Assembly: GCA_963576785.1 (NCBI GenBank)
Contig: OY756139.1
Location: forward strand, 2,666,001-2,730,000
Source of the DNA: Chlorophyllum brunneum
Lineage: Eukaryota; Basidiomycota; Agaricomycetes; Agaricales; Agaricaceae
DNA length: 64,000 bases
Direction of reading: 5' to 3'
The notes under the pieces are model-generated. The model was not told the DNA's origin and made no database searches. It saw only the letters and a program-made list of their open reading frames with translations. The translations under genes were made by a program, and so were the position numbers. Of this stretch, positions 10,862 to 21,943 are shown piece by piece; position 1 is the stretch's first letter, and the number at the start of each line of letters is the position of its first letter.

Positions 10862-10993
10862 TATGGTAGAATCATAGATGGAGGATTATAGGAACGGGTT
10901 AAGCATAACAGACGGACGTTGCAGCGAGCACGGGCTCCACCCAGCCCTTCCTTATTTGCAACTATCTCCCACGCGTCATCATCCACAACATCC

Positions 10994-11764
10994 ATGGAGG
11001 GCGCATACACCAACAAGGCCGCGGACACAGACTTCCGCAAAAAATGGGACAACGAAGAGTATGCGGAGCGGGCAAAGCGCAAGGACACTGAGGAGAGGGA
11101 GCGCATGCAGGAGAATGAAGAGCGCATGAAGCAAGGTGAGGTAACTAGTCGACCACGGATGTCAAGTCCTGAAGAAAAACTGTTCAGGAAAGCGACCTAG
11201 AAAGGGGCCCAAGAAAGACCTCCCAAAACCTACGGAACTGATGAAGGCTCGGGATGGGCCACTAGAACTAGACAAGAATTTGGGAAAGACCATGGTTGTT
11301 CAGAACCCCGGAGGCAGAGGACCTGGACAACCGGGTTTCTACTGCGAGGCGTGTAACCGGACATACAAGGATAGTGTTGGCTATCTCGACCATATCAACT
11401 CTAGAGCACGTACGTCTCTCAAGGATCCCCTCTCACACAGATGTTTAACTCGCAGATGCTAGACTTACGGGCACTGGGTCAGTCCACAAAAGTCGAGCGA
11501 TCAACAGTAGAACAAGTTCGTGCTCGAATAGCAATGCTACGTGAAAAGACAAAAGAAGCATCTAGCGCGAAAGCTTTTGACTTTGACAAACGGTTAGCTG
11601 AAATCAAGGCTAAAGAACAGACCCTACGTCAAGAGAAGAAAGAGCAAAAGAAAGCAGAGAAGGAAAAGGCCCGACTCCAACTCATGAAAGACCTCGCGCC
11701 AGAAGCAGACAATGAAATGGCCCAAATGATGGGCTTCGGTGGATTCGGCTCAACGAAAAAATAG
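10994..11764 (+). CDS. SNU23: Snu23/ZMAT2-like U4/U6.U5 tri-snRNP zinc-finger protein
   Basis: Component of the spliceosomal tri-snRNP that acts near the 5' splice site during activation. Three exons (10994-11135, 11188-11409, 11463-11764) with 52- and 53-nt introns give 221 residues in frame. The N-terminal part DFRKKWDNEEYAERAKRK matches the family opening. A matrin/U1-type C2H2 finger follows: FYCEACNRTYKDSVGYLDH and INSRAHLRALG. Next is the block KVERSTVEQVRARI, a charged coiled-coil and the diagnostic ending MMGFGGFGSTKK. An in-frame ATG at 10919 lies upstream, but the family alignment starts at MEGAYTNKAADTDF, so 10994 was chosen. Confidence 0.93.
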
Positions 11765-11881
11765 AGATACACGAGTTGGTTAATCAGCCACGGACACCCG
11801 AATATGTCAGTCGTCTCATTTTATATTTGCGACCATCCTGTATTCATACTGTATTCTGTGATGACATTGCTTTCCAAATTC

Positions 11882-14800
11882 CTACTCCCAAGGGCGCACC
11901 AGGTATAACATAAACTTGACATCCGCGACTTCCTGTTCCTCCCAAATCAACTCCGTACCACCCGTCTTTCTGTCTTTGATATCCATAGGCACACTCCCAA
12001 CAGTCTTCCGAATCATTCCATCGTGCCGCTCAATGGCAGATTTCAAGTCCCCACCTACGCCGTCTTCAAACTTATAATAAACGTCGACGTCATCCGTAGC
12101 CTGTAATCCAGCTTTTTTGCGAAGCTTCTGCACACGATTCGTCAACTCGCGTGCTAGCCACTCACCCTGAAGTTCAGGGTGGATTTGAATATCTAGACGG
12201 ACGACCACATCGTTGTCCGTGTGTGTGGCGTACTGTCCCTCGGCATTCGAAGGTAACTCGAGATACCGCTGAACAGTCAAATCTCCAGCGATCAGCTCGA
12301 TTCCATCAATGGCGATCTTGCCAGTGTCGATGTATGCCTTCACAGCGTCGCTGGAAATCGAAGGGAGTGTATTCTTAACCCGACCCAAGTCCTTGCGCAG
12401 CTTCTTCCCGAGGACAGCCCAATCCGCGACTGCACGATAACGAACACCAGAGAGGTTTTCGTCGGACGTAAATATGATATCCCGGACATTGAGTTCGGAC
12501 TCGATGTATCTTTGCAGGGGTCTAATGTCAGCGATGTACTCAGGTTCAGGGTGGAAGATCAAGAGCTCCTTGAGAGGGACCTACACAAACCGTCAGCCCA
12601 TGTCTAAGATACGAGGTTCTTGGTACCCGCCTTTAGTGAAAGGTTGTTCTTCTCACGGATATTTCTTGACAACTCGATTACAATCTGCATGCGTTTCACC
12701 TGCCGCTCGATGATCTGGTTGAAGTACTCTTCCCTGACCTCAGGGAAGAGTAAGAAGTGAACAGAACGAGTATCGCCTGCAGCAGGGTCTTCGGGGATGT
12801 ATTTCCTCAACGTCTGATACACGTTTTCTGTCAAAAATGGGGTGTACGACGACTGTTGTCAAAGATCGTTAGTTGATGTTTTGGGGATAGAAATTCGATA
12901 TATACCATGGTCCTGCAGAGAGTGAGAAGGGTCTCAAACAGCGTATTCAGTGCCCCAACCGTATCCTCAACACCATTCTCTCCCTTAAGCCTTTTGCGGT
13001 TGAATCGGATATACCAGTTGGTCAATTCATCGATGAGGTCAAGCAATCGGGGAATAATGGTGTATAGGCGATAAGCAGCCATTTCCTCACGAACGAGTTT
13101 AATAAGTGACTGGCAACGAGCAAGAATCCATCGATCCATGACATTGTTAGGGAGAGGTGCTTTGGAGTTGTATTTGAATTCGATATTACTTGTCTTCTTG
13201 AACAAAGCGACGTGTCCCAAGAAGAAGCGGAAGGAGTTGAGCCAAGGAAGGAGAACTCGGGAGATGACCTCGCGCACACCTTCCTCGCGGAAGCGAAGGT
13301 TGTCACCACGAACAATAGGTGAGTTGACGAGGAACATCCTGTGTTTATTAGTACTGAAAGCGCCTCCGAAAGTGCATATACATACCTAGTAGCATCAGCC
13401 CCGTACTTATCGATTATGAGGTTCGGATCGGGATAGTTTTTCAGACTCTTGCTCATCTTCTTTCCATCGCTACGGATAATTGGTAGGGCATAGAGTCAAA
13501 ACATGATAAACTCACGCAGCGAGTACAAGTCCAGTGACAATCAGATTCTTCCAAGGTGCCCTTCCAAACAAATGCGTCGATAGCACGAGTAAGGTGTAAA
13601 ACCAGCCACGGGTTTGGTCAATACCCTCTGACACGAAATCGGCGGGATGTGTATTCTCAAACAACTCCTTGTTTTCGAAGGGATAGTGAAGCTGCGCATA
13701 TGGCATACTATCGATCTCCGGATCAGCTGAATTCAGTGCTTGTAGAACCGGAACTTTTACCTTCCAGATTCGAACCAACAGTCGAACACTTCCTCGATAC
13801 GTTTCAACCGACCCTCGCCCTTTTCTGAGGGAATCGTGATGTGATCGATTTTGTCCCGGTGGATATTATTGATCCCCTTCACTCCAGAAAGGCGCTCAAG
13901 CTCAGCAACGGAGCCAATACAAACAACCTATTTTGTGATCAAGTGCCTTGCGATACTGAAAATGTCGTTGCTTCCTACCTCTTCGAAGTCTTCGCTGACC
14001 CACAACGGGATGGGTGTACCCCAGTATCGATTACGCGAGACATTCCAATCCCTGGCATTGGCCAACCAATTACCGAAACGATTGTCGCCAACATACTGGG
14101 GGACCCTAATATTTTGTTACGGAAACCACCGAGAGTTAGCGGGTTGTGTGCTTACCATCGCGTGGACTCGTTATTGGAAACCAGCTCATCCACGATGGGT
14201 GACACCTTTATGAACCATGCTGGGATAGCACGGTAGATGAGCGGCGTGTGTGAACTAAGCAAACCATCAGGAGGGGCCTGGGGTTTTCGAAAGCCTACAC
14301 ATACCGCCAACAGAAGGGATAACTATGCTTGATAGTAGATTGAACAATCAATCGGCCCTTCGCTTTGAGCATCTTCTGAATGGGTCCGTCGGCTAGCTAC
14401 AGGTTGATGAATTAACACGTCGATTTCAGCATGGAATTCGTAGATCTACCTTAACATGAAGGCCAACAAAGTCAGTAACCTGGGAAGTGAATTGTCCTTT
14501 GTCGTCAATGGGGCAGGGCGGCATCTCGTCTGCTCGCAAAACGCCATGGGAAACCGAGATACGGTGATCATCTTCACCGAATGCAGGAGCCTGGTGGACG
14601 ATGCCTGTACCGTCAGCGTCTGTGACATAGGTATCGACGACCACCCGGAACGCTTTGTCTTCAAACTGTACAACGTGAACACAAATTATATAACCAATGG
14701 AGACCACTCACTTGGTCTGTGAAGTATTCGAACAGGGGCACGTAGCGCCATCCCTTCATATCTGCACCCTGAAACTGGCTTAGTTTCTTGTACTTGGCCT

Positions 14801-15776
14801 TTTTGGGATCCTTATACAAAGTTTTTAATAGCCCTTCATGAAGGATGAAATTCTGGTTGCGTTCTTGGTCATGGATCTTGATGTAGATAAAATCAGGGTG
14901 TACACAGAGGGCAAGGTTAGAGGGCAGTGTCCATGGGGTAGTTGTCCAAGCAAGCAAAGAGGTGCTGGGGTCGTCCACCAAAGGGAAAGCAACGGTAACT
15001 TTGGCTCGCATAAGAGAGGGGGAGGGGTTATATCTGAGTGATCACGTACTGGCGGGATCATTGACATCACGATAATCTTGTCCGGCCTCGAAGTTCGACA
15101 ACGGTGTGGTGCAGCCGGTGGAATAGGGCATAACTTTTTGACCCCGATAAACGAGGTCTTTCTTGAAGAGTTCTGAAAACGCCCACCAAACAGACTCCAT
15201 GAATGACAGATTCAGGGTCTTGTAATCGTTGTCGAAATCGATCCAGCGGCCCATCCTCTCCACAGTTTGTCTCCATTCTGAAGAATAACGCATGACGATT
15301 GCACGACATTCTGCATTGTACTTATCAATTCCCATGGCCATAACGTCTTCCTTGCCAGTGATCTTGAACTTTTTGTCGATCTCATGCTCGACAGGCAGTC
15401 CGTGTGTGTCCCATCCGAAGCGACGTGTTACATGGTATCCACTGACGTGCGCATGCCGGGTGACAATATCCTAGGTTTAGGCTGTGATTAGGCAGTTCTC
15501 TGTTGGATAGGGATACCCACCTTGATAGTTCCGGCGAGAAGGTGTCCATAGTGGGGTAGTCCGGTAGCGAAAGGGGGGCCGTCGTAGAACGAGTACTCTG
15601 GCCGGCCTTTAGAAAGCTTCAAACTCGTCTGAAACGCGTCGATTTCCCTCCAGAATTTGATGACCTTCTCCTCCTCCAGAGCAAAATCGAAGGACGCGGA
15701 AACTAGAAGTAGGTTCGTGCACTGAGGGCGGTGGATAATTTGTGGACCACGTACTGTCGTGTGAAGGAAATGACAT
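11882..15776 (-). CDS. ILS1: Cytosolic isoleucyl-tRNA synthetase
   Basis: Charges tRNA-Ile in the cytosol. The start at 15776 gives MSFPSHD, spliced to [20 protein letters not shown], then [17 protein letters not shown], with the class I HIGH motif as HYGH. The HIGH-side catalytic domain continues with [18 protein letters not shown] and [15 protein letters not shown]. The editing (CP1) domain is present in pieces between about 15000 and 13800. [20 protein letters not shown] near 13400-13460 carries the KMSKS loop. The anticodon-binding region follows, and a C-terminal domain ends in LYLVRPWE at 11882. Many short introns interrupt the gene and not every exon edge was solved. No mitochondrial targeting sequence is seen, and the length and C-terminal domain fit the eukaryotic cytosolic enzyme. 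Confidence 0.92.
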
Positions 15777-16395
15777 GCTACTTGAGAACAAAGTAAGCAA
15801 CAAGATATGTATGTCAGATGGACCGATGGCACGCCGACTGGTGAGTGAGTTTTCTTTCTAGAGGGTAATATTGATCGAGTCACTGCTTATCTGAATGCTG
15901 TGATCGACGTAATATGACTGGCTATCAACGAAGCCAGATTATCTTATCTTATCTACCCACTAGCCACACACGCTATGCAATGCATTTATAGCTTGTCCTG
16001 ACACTTAGGTTGTGAATTGGTCCGCGATGGGATAAGCCAGGGTTGGATCTCGGATAGGAATTGGCCTCGGAGATGTATAGTGGGTTGACTATTCAACACA
16101 TAGGTTAAGATTGTAGATTTTACACTCAACGCCACGGATAGGCGATACGACAAAATATGTGCCTGGAGATATCAGGCTTGCCCTCCAGCCCGAACGGATT
16201 CGTCAACAAAATGACCCCGAGGACGCATCGACCTGTATTTCGCTTTCGGGCGCTTTGACTTAAAGTCTCCTGACAGGACCACAGCTCCAGGAATCACGGA
16301 CGCCAATTGATTTTGTTGATCCAATAGCCATCGTCTACAGCCACCCTCTATGATACACGGCACATACGAGATAAATCTACAGATTCCTGACTTGT
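15777..16395. other. Intergenic, synthetase promoter side
   Basis: No coding signal was found. The stretch lies between the start of the isoleucyl-tRNA synthetase gene and the end of the aldo-keto reductase gene, both minus strand. The repeated TTATCTTATCT around 15940 is a small local repeat. A 63-codon open frame at 16172-16363 has no recognisable content. Confidence 0.45.
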
Positions 16396-17664
16396 CTAGT
16401 CAACGTTGACAGGATTCCAGCTACAAGCCTGGTTCCGGTCGAGCTTATCAATAATTGCGACGTCCTCGTCGGTCAACTCAAAGTCGAAGACGTTGGTATT
16501 GGAGCGGATACGTGAAGGTGTACCACTCTTCGGAAGAGGGACGTATCTGGATGGAGGTGTCAGTTTGGTCTGGTCGGCTTAGTATATCCAGTTGAGCACG
16601 CACCCTTTTTGGATCGACCATCTGATGAGAACTTGAGCAGGTTCTTTCTTGTGCTAGTAAAGATGCTCAAAATCTGGAGTGAAAGGGGTGAGATGTAAAT
16701 ATCGGCACACCTTTTTCGCAATCGCCTCGATGTCTGGGTCAGTGGCACCACGGATAAGGGGGCAATACGCTTGGATGATGATACCATTCGCTTTGCAGTA
16801 GGCAGCGATCTCACGTTGTTGGAGGAAAGGGTGGAGCTGTGTGCCAGTGCTCGTTCAACAAGTGCTGTGATATGAAGAAGATTGATTGACTCACCTCGAC
16901 CTGATTGACGACCGGTAGAGGGTATCCTGCCTGCTTGATTTCCTCCAAATGTTTGACGCCACTGAGGTGGTGGCATTAGAAATGTAAATGTAAACGAAGG
17001 AATTGACGCGTACTAATTGGAGACACCAACAGACTTCACCTTTCCAGCCTTCTTGGCATCCAGGAGTGCCTTGTACGACTCCAAGCGCTTCGCTTTGTCG
17101 AGGGGATCGTGGATGAGGAAGAGGTTGAAATAGTCTATTGATTAAAACCTCAGTCAGCCGTCTTTTCCTAGAGTGAAATTGAAGATTCACCAAGTCCCCA
17201 CTTCTGAAGCGACTCGTCAACGCCCTTGGTTACATTATCGTATCCGTGACCGCGATGCTTTGAGGCAATCTTAGAAGCTGGCGATTTATTGTGCGTTAGA
17301 CTAGGTGGCATTGCCCAGCTGGGGCACTCACTGGCGAAGACTTCGGACCTGGGAACACCAGATTCGCGGATTGCAGCACCACATTGATCCTCGTTCTCAT
17401 ACATTTGGGCCCCGTCGATCTGCCTGCCGACCGAAATCAATGCATTTCTAGTTTAGGCATCATAGAGCGTACGTGTAGCCGGCTTTTAGGGCTTCGACGA
17501 TGGCGGTTTTAGCATCTCCTTGGCCCAAGGCACCGAAGCCCATGACGGGAAGTTTGGCGCCTATGAAGCGATATTTTGTCAGACCATACGTTCGAGATGA
17601 ATATAGACTAGGGAGACATACCATCCAAGAGGGTGAGAGTTGAATGGAAGGTGAGCTTGGACAT
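16396..17664 (-). CDS. Aldo-keto reductase (AKR), paralogue A
   Basis: NAD(P)H-dependent aldehyde/ketone reductase of the AKR superfamily with a (beta/alpha)8 barrel. The start at 17662-17664 gives MSKLTFHSTLTLLDG, and later exons give PVMGFGALGQGDAKTA and then the active-site aspartate and tyrosine in QIDGAQMYENEDQCG. The lysine lies in SKIASKHRGHGYDN, and the histidine in YFNLFLIHDP. The C-terminus SWNPVNVD stops at 16396-16398. At least eight exons of 50-150 nt are needed. The sequence around QMYENEDQCGAAIRESGV and the SKHRGHGYDNVTKG loop are shared with the two AKR genes at 27.6 and 30.7 kb, so all three belong to one fungal subfamily. The substrate cannot be told from the sequence. Confidence 0.85.
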
Positions 17665-18961
17665 GTTACGGAGCGCTAGGTTCAGTCGAAGCGTCAGATT
17701 GGTAGGTTAGGATGAGAGTTTTCTAGATTGCCTGCGTGCCCTCGATTCATCCTGGAGTTTTTGTACTCGCCTAGTGTCCAAGGAGCGCAAGGGACCAGGG
17801 TATCAGATGAAATGTTATTTATAGATAAGGGGGCGTAGATAGCTTAGAATATCTGCGGAGATGTCGCTCTTGACTGCGGCCCATACGAGTGGTCAACACA
17901 TATGTCCCGAAAGCGAAGTGGAATTCCTCGCGTTTTTTTCCATCACCAGCCAAGGGTCAAACCAACTCCTAAACCATGCTAGTCAGTGGTCTTGGCCACC
18001 AGGACGACCAGGTGTATCTAGCAAGGTGTTCCAGGTAAACCTTAGATGCCGGGATCGACGCGTCGGCTTTGAGAACCATCGGCGAAGGGTATTGGCCCGC
18101 GTAAAAATCATGCCCCTAGTTTGTTAGACACAATGGTTTATTACCGTGGGGCCGGAGTGATATGGAGAGGGAGCAGAGGGAGCAGGCTGACTGATTATCG
18201 ATATCAATGAAAGTGGTCATGCCTGTAGGTTATGGGATGCTGACTGAGGTGATCATTATGAAGGGCTACACGTGAGCGTGATCTTGCTAGTCATGCGCAG
18301 CAACGCTGAGTGTACAGAGACGGATTATCCGAGATTATCGTGCTGGTTTCCAAGGCGTATAGTAAGGGTGCTGTCCAGCCCCTGTGGCGGGAGGTTGGGT
18401 CCTGAATAGCGCGACTGGACTCCCGATAGTGTATTTAGTATACTCTGGAACGGAAACCCTGGGTGCTGGTGGTGCTCGGTACTCAGTCTCAGAGCTCTTA
18501 GAGCTTGGGTTGATCTTGATACTCGGAGGAATTGGCAATATCGCTTAGATTGCGCGGGCTCGAGCCGGAACAGTAGGACAGAAGGTGGACAACGGAGGCC
18601 TCGGAGATGTCGATGATCGATCAAGGCGCGCCGGCACTGTCCGGTCTCTTGTCTTTGGGACCCGGAATCAATCTAATCACGTTCACTGGACCAGCTCCAT
18701 CCCTGGCACCACCCATCCTCAGTCAGCCTCATTGCAGTTTGCGGCTTGCTATTGGCATCAATATTCACTGCACGGGAACACAGGCATACAGACACAAACG
18801 CCATAACTCGTTTACACTCGAGGGAGGAGTGTCCCGAGTTTCTGTTTGGTCGCTTCCGAGCGGAACTTCGTGGCGGAACGAGCGCCGAACCTTACTGCTG
18901 AGATTCCCCTGCCTTGTCCAACGACAACGTGTTATTTATTCCTGTGGCTACCACTAGAATC
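17665..18961. other. Intergenic, divergent promoter region
   Basis: This 1.3-kb region separates the aldo-keto reductase (minus) from the RING-finger gene (plus). Open frames at 17861-18127, 18325-18624 and 18607-18957 overlap on both strands, carry no known motif and show no convincing exon chain. It may contain long 5' UTRs or a non-coding transcript; nothing specific was recognised. Confidence 0.4.
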
Positions 18962-21084
18962 ATGTCCCTCTATACTTATGTTGATACCCCGAACTCCAAC
19001 CTTGTGAGTGTCGACGAATCTCCAAACCCTACTTGCTGACGGTTTCTGTCTGCGGTTAAATACCTCTTCTCTAGGTCTGCTGTATCTGCCGGTGAGCTCC
19101 ATGGCCGCTCTGCGGACTGTGCACATCTTTATCTCCGCGTCGTTTCTCACATTTGTCGCATCTTTCCTCGCACATACGAACTTTTTTCTCCCTTGAGATC
19201 TACACCCACTTACTACGCTTTCTTTCGTTCTGTTTTAGACTGGATACTGATTGTATATTTTGGGACTTTGTAGGACGCCATTCGCAGAACCGACAACCAC
19301 GCTCACCTGTACACATACCTTCTGTCGGGAATGTATCCTGCGCGCATTATTTCATGCCCCATTGTGTCCTGTTGACCGTTCGCCGCTGTCCAAGGAGGAC
19401 CTCGGACCTGCGGATCCCATTGTGCGAAGTGTGAGTGATTGCCTGTTCATCGTCACCTAGTCTGGGTTTCAGGCTCAGAAAGGGATGAGAGATGGATAGG
19501 AAAGTTGAGCTGCTGACCGGTTTTATTTGTTAGCTCGTAGAGGAGCTTGAAGTCGAATGTGTCCATCACGCGTCTGGATGTAAACATACCTGTCAAAGGC
19601 AACTGCTACATGCACATCTCAGGGACGAATGTATGTATGGTCAGGTGAAATGCGAGGAGGCAGAGTGTGGGATGATTGTCGTAAGGTGCCAGTTGAACAC
19701 ACATCGAGAGAGGGAGCATGGGCTTAACGAGGAAAGTGAGAACGGCAAGGGCGAGGGTCTACAGACGAATTCTAATGATGAGCCTGTACGTACTGTATTG
19801 ATTTTTGTCACCTCAAAAGCGATGCTCATATTCGCAATTTCAATAAGGTTGAGTCTACCTCAAAGTTGAAGGCAGTTGAACGTCCGTCAAACTTGGCAAT
19901 AGAAAGCGGTGACCACCAACAGAAAACAATAGATCTGCTAACGGAGCAAAACATGCTTTTGAGGCATCGGGTGGAAGTACTAGAAAGCACTATGCAGGTC
20001 ATGAAAAAGGAGATGGGCAGTGTCAGGAGCGTGCTAGGTCCGTGGTTCCGAACACCCAGCGGCCTAAACACTACTGGGACGCACAATCAAATACTATCGG
20101 AGTCACCGTCGCAATCACAATTACATCCAACACGACTTCGTGCCACACAACGAACAGAAGAAGACCGTTCGCTGTTTCCAGTTGGGGGTGTAGTGGGTGC
20201 AGGGACAATACTCTATGACGGCGCAGTTGGAAACAATCATGTGGCGACATCTTCGTATGAGGCGGCAAGTTCCTCTTCGGCTATGGGTAGTGGCGGCGCC
20301 AATGTAAACATTACAAACACCGCTCCGTCCAGTGGGCATGGACATCAGCAGGGAGTGTCACAAGCGATACATGTGGTACAGGGCTCAGGGCATAGGCCTT
20401 CATTACCTCTGCTTGGGGAGGTAACGGGGAATGATGGGGATGGAATTGGAAGGGTTGATTCCTTGGCTGGATACTTCCCTACGCTCGGAGATTTTGGAGT
20501 GGGTGGGCCGATGCCACAGCAGCAGGTGCAGTTTGGACCTCCTGGGGCGTTCATGCAGCAGCAACAGCAACAGCCCGGGATAGGTTCTGTTGGAGTTGGA
20601 GGAGGACCCGGCGGTTTACAAATGAACCCGCAGGCTGTGACTCGAGTGGCGCCGTTGGATCTAGGGACGAATTTAGTTGGGACGTTGGAGGGGTTAAGGG
20701 AAAGCGTGGTTGGGGTTGCTGCGGGAATTGATTCGCTCGGAAGGAGAAGTGAAATTGCATTGGCTAATGAAAGTTTGAGGTTGGGAGAGGAGGTTGTTTC
20801 GATGCGAGCGGCTGTACATGGTCTGAGGATGCAGGTGAGCATGCTCAGGGATGAGTGGTTTTGGGAATGAAGGATATATTGAGGTTTTTTTTTTTTTCTA
20901 GATACACGCGATGATGATGGAGAGAAATGCGCAAGTTACGGGAAGAGAGGAGGGAGTGAACGTTGGGAGTTCATGGATGGCTGGGGGTGGAATGTTGGGA
21001 GCGCAAGGCGCAAGTGCAAGCTCTCCACCTGTGCCTCTGAGGATGTATTCTTATGGAGGGCCAGCGAATATTACGAAACTGTAA
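18962..21084 (+). CDS. RING-finger / TRAF-type zinc-finger protein
   Basis: Probable E3 ubiquitin ligase. Exon 1 encodes MSLYTYVDTPNSNL, exon 2 (19075-19091) VCCICR, and exon 3 from 19274 TPFAEPTTTLTCTHTFCREC followed by CPVDRSPLSKEDL, which together form a RING. The next exon gives VECVHHASGCKHTCQR and DECMYGQVKCEEAECG, spaced like TRAF-type zinc fingers. Then come a coiled coil (LLTEQNMLLRHRVEVLES), a long Ser/Gly/Gln-rich region with two short glutamine runs near 20515-20575, and a final helical segment. The last intron ends at a long T tract plus TAG (about 20886-20901), and the stop is at 21082-21084. The architecture resembles basidiomycete TRAF-like proteins with an N-terminal RING. 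No meprin/TRAF-C domain was seen. The target is unknown. Confidence 0.75.
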
Positions 21085-21207
21085 GCCTGTGGCCCTTGGA
21101 GACGGTGAAGGACAGTAAAATTGTGTAGATTGGTAGACGACAACGAGTATGAATGATTGGGGTGGCTGTAGTGGCATGAATTATTGTAATGTATTTGGGT
21201 AGACCGG

Positions 21208-21862
21208 CTAAGGTGGAGGGGGGTTGGAAAAGGCTTGCCAAGCTGCGTCGACATTGTCAAGGAGCTCTTGGACTTCTCTGACAGCGGCCTTGCGTTCTGC
21301 GCGGGCTGTAGACCAGTCGCGATCTGGATTGATAGCGTCGAGACGGAGGAGAGATTGGAGAAGGAGTTCGCCAAGGCGAGAATGGTCGCGTTGGGAGGGG
21401 GGCTCGTGTGTGGGAGGATCGAGGGCAGCAAGGAAGGTATGGACGTCAGGAGCAAGTTGGGAACGCACGGAGGAGAGTTCTGCCTGGATGAGGGCGATGG
21501 TGGCTTGTTCGGAGGAGGCAGATAGAGCGGGGGGCGGCAGGGGGGCAAGCGGGGCGTCGTGGCCGATGAGGACGATGGTTGAGGTGGGCTTGAGGCTGTA
21601 GGCGGAGACTGGAAGGGGTGAGTGGGTGAGTGGGGGGCGGGGTGGGGACGCACGGGGAGCAGAGTCGTCTTTCATGACGGCGCCTGCATGGATGAGTTTG
21701 AAGGCATTTTTGGGGAGGGAGGTGAGGTCGGCGGCGTGGTCACGGAGGGCGGAGAGGGGAGCGGCGTGGCCGGGGTAGGGGACGGTGAATCTGGGGCAGG
21801 GTGAGCTGGGGGGGCAGGGGTGGGTGCGGGGCCTGCCTTTGTCTCTGCCATTTGAGCAGCAT
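21208..21862 (-). CDS. Ubiquitin-like and BAG-domain co-chaperone
   Basis: BAG1-like nucleotide-exchange factor for Hsp70. Three exons (21837-21862, 21654-21790, 21208-21608) join in frame to 187 residues. The N-terminus reads MLLKWQRQR, then FTVPYPGHAAPLSALRDHAA and LPKNAFKLIHAGAVMKDD, a ubiquitin-like domain, then LSAYSLKPTSTIVLIG. The C-terminal BAG domain covers the helical region from ALIQAELSSVRSQLAP through LLLQSLLRLDAI to AERKAAVREVQELLDNVD. The first intron (21791-21836, 46 nt) begins with GC rather than GT: AAAG|GCAGGC to CCCCAG|ATTC. It is the only splice found that links a ubiquitin-like start to the rest in frame. An alternative ATG in another frame gives only a proline-rich peptide that meets a stop. 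Divergent from the MAP kinase kinase. Confidence 0.8.
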
Positions 21863-21943
21863 GGTCGTGAGTCGGGTCACAGATCGGATCGATGGTGTAT
21901 ATCACCCATGACGCATCACACCTCTCTTCCTCTCCCCACTCCC
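21863..21943. promoter_or_regulatory. 81-bp bidirectional promoter between BAG gene and MAPKK gene
   Basis: Only 81 bp separate the two start codons. It contains TGACGCATCA near 21909, resembling a bZIP (CRE/AP-1-like) site, and an AT-rich GTGTATATCA just before it. Whether these work as a factor site and TATA element is an inference. Confidence 0.45.

Noticed and set aside
20345..20842. 165-codon open frame on the minus strand inside the RING-finger gene
   Set aside because: Complement of a low-complexity Gly/Gln-rich exon; cysteine- and proline-rich content is the expected shadow.
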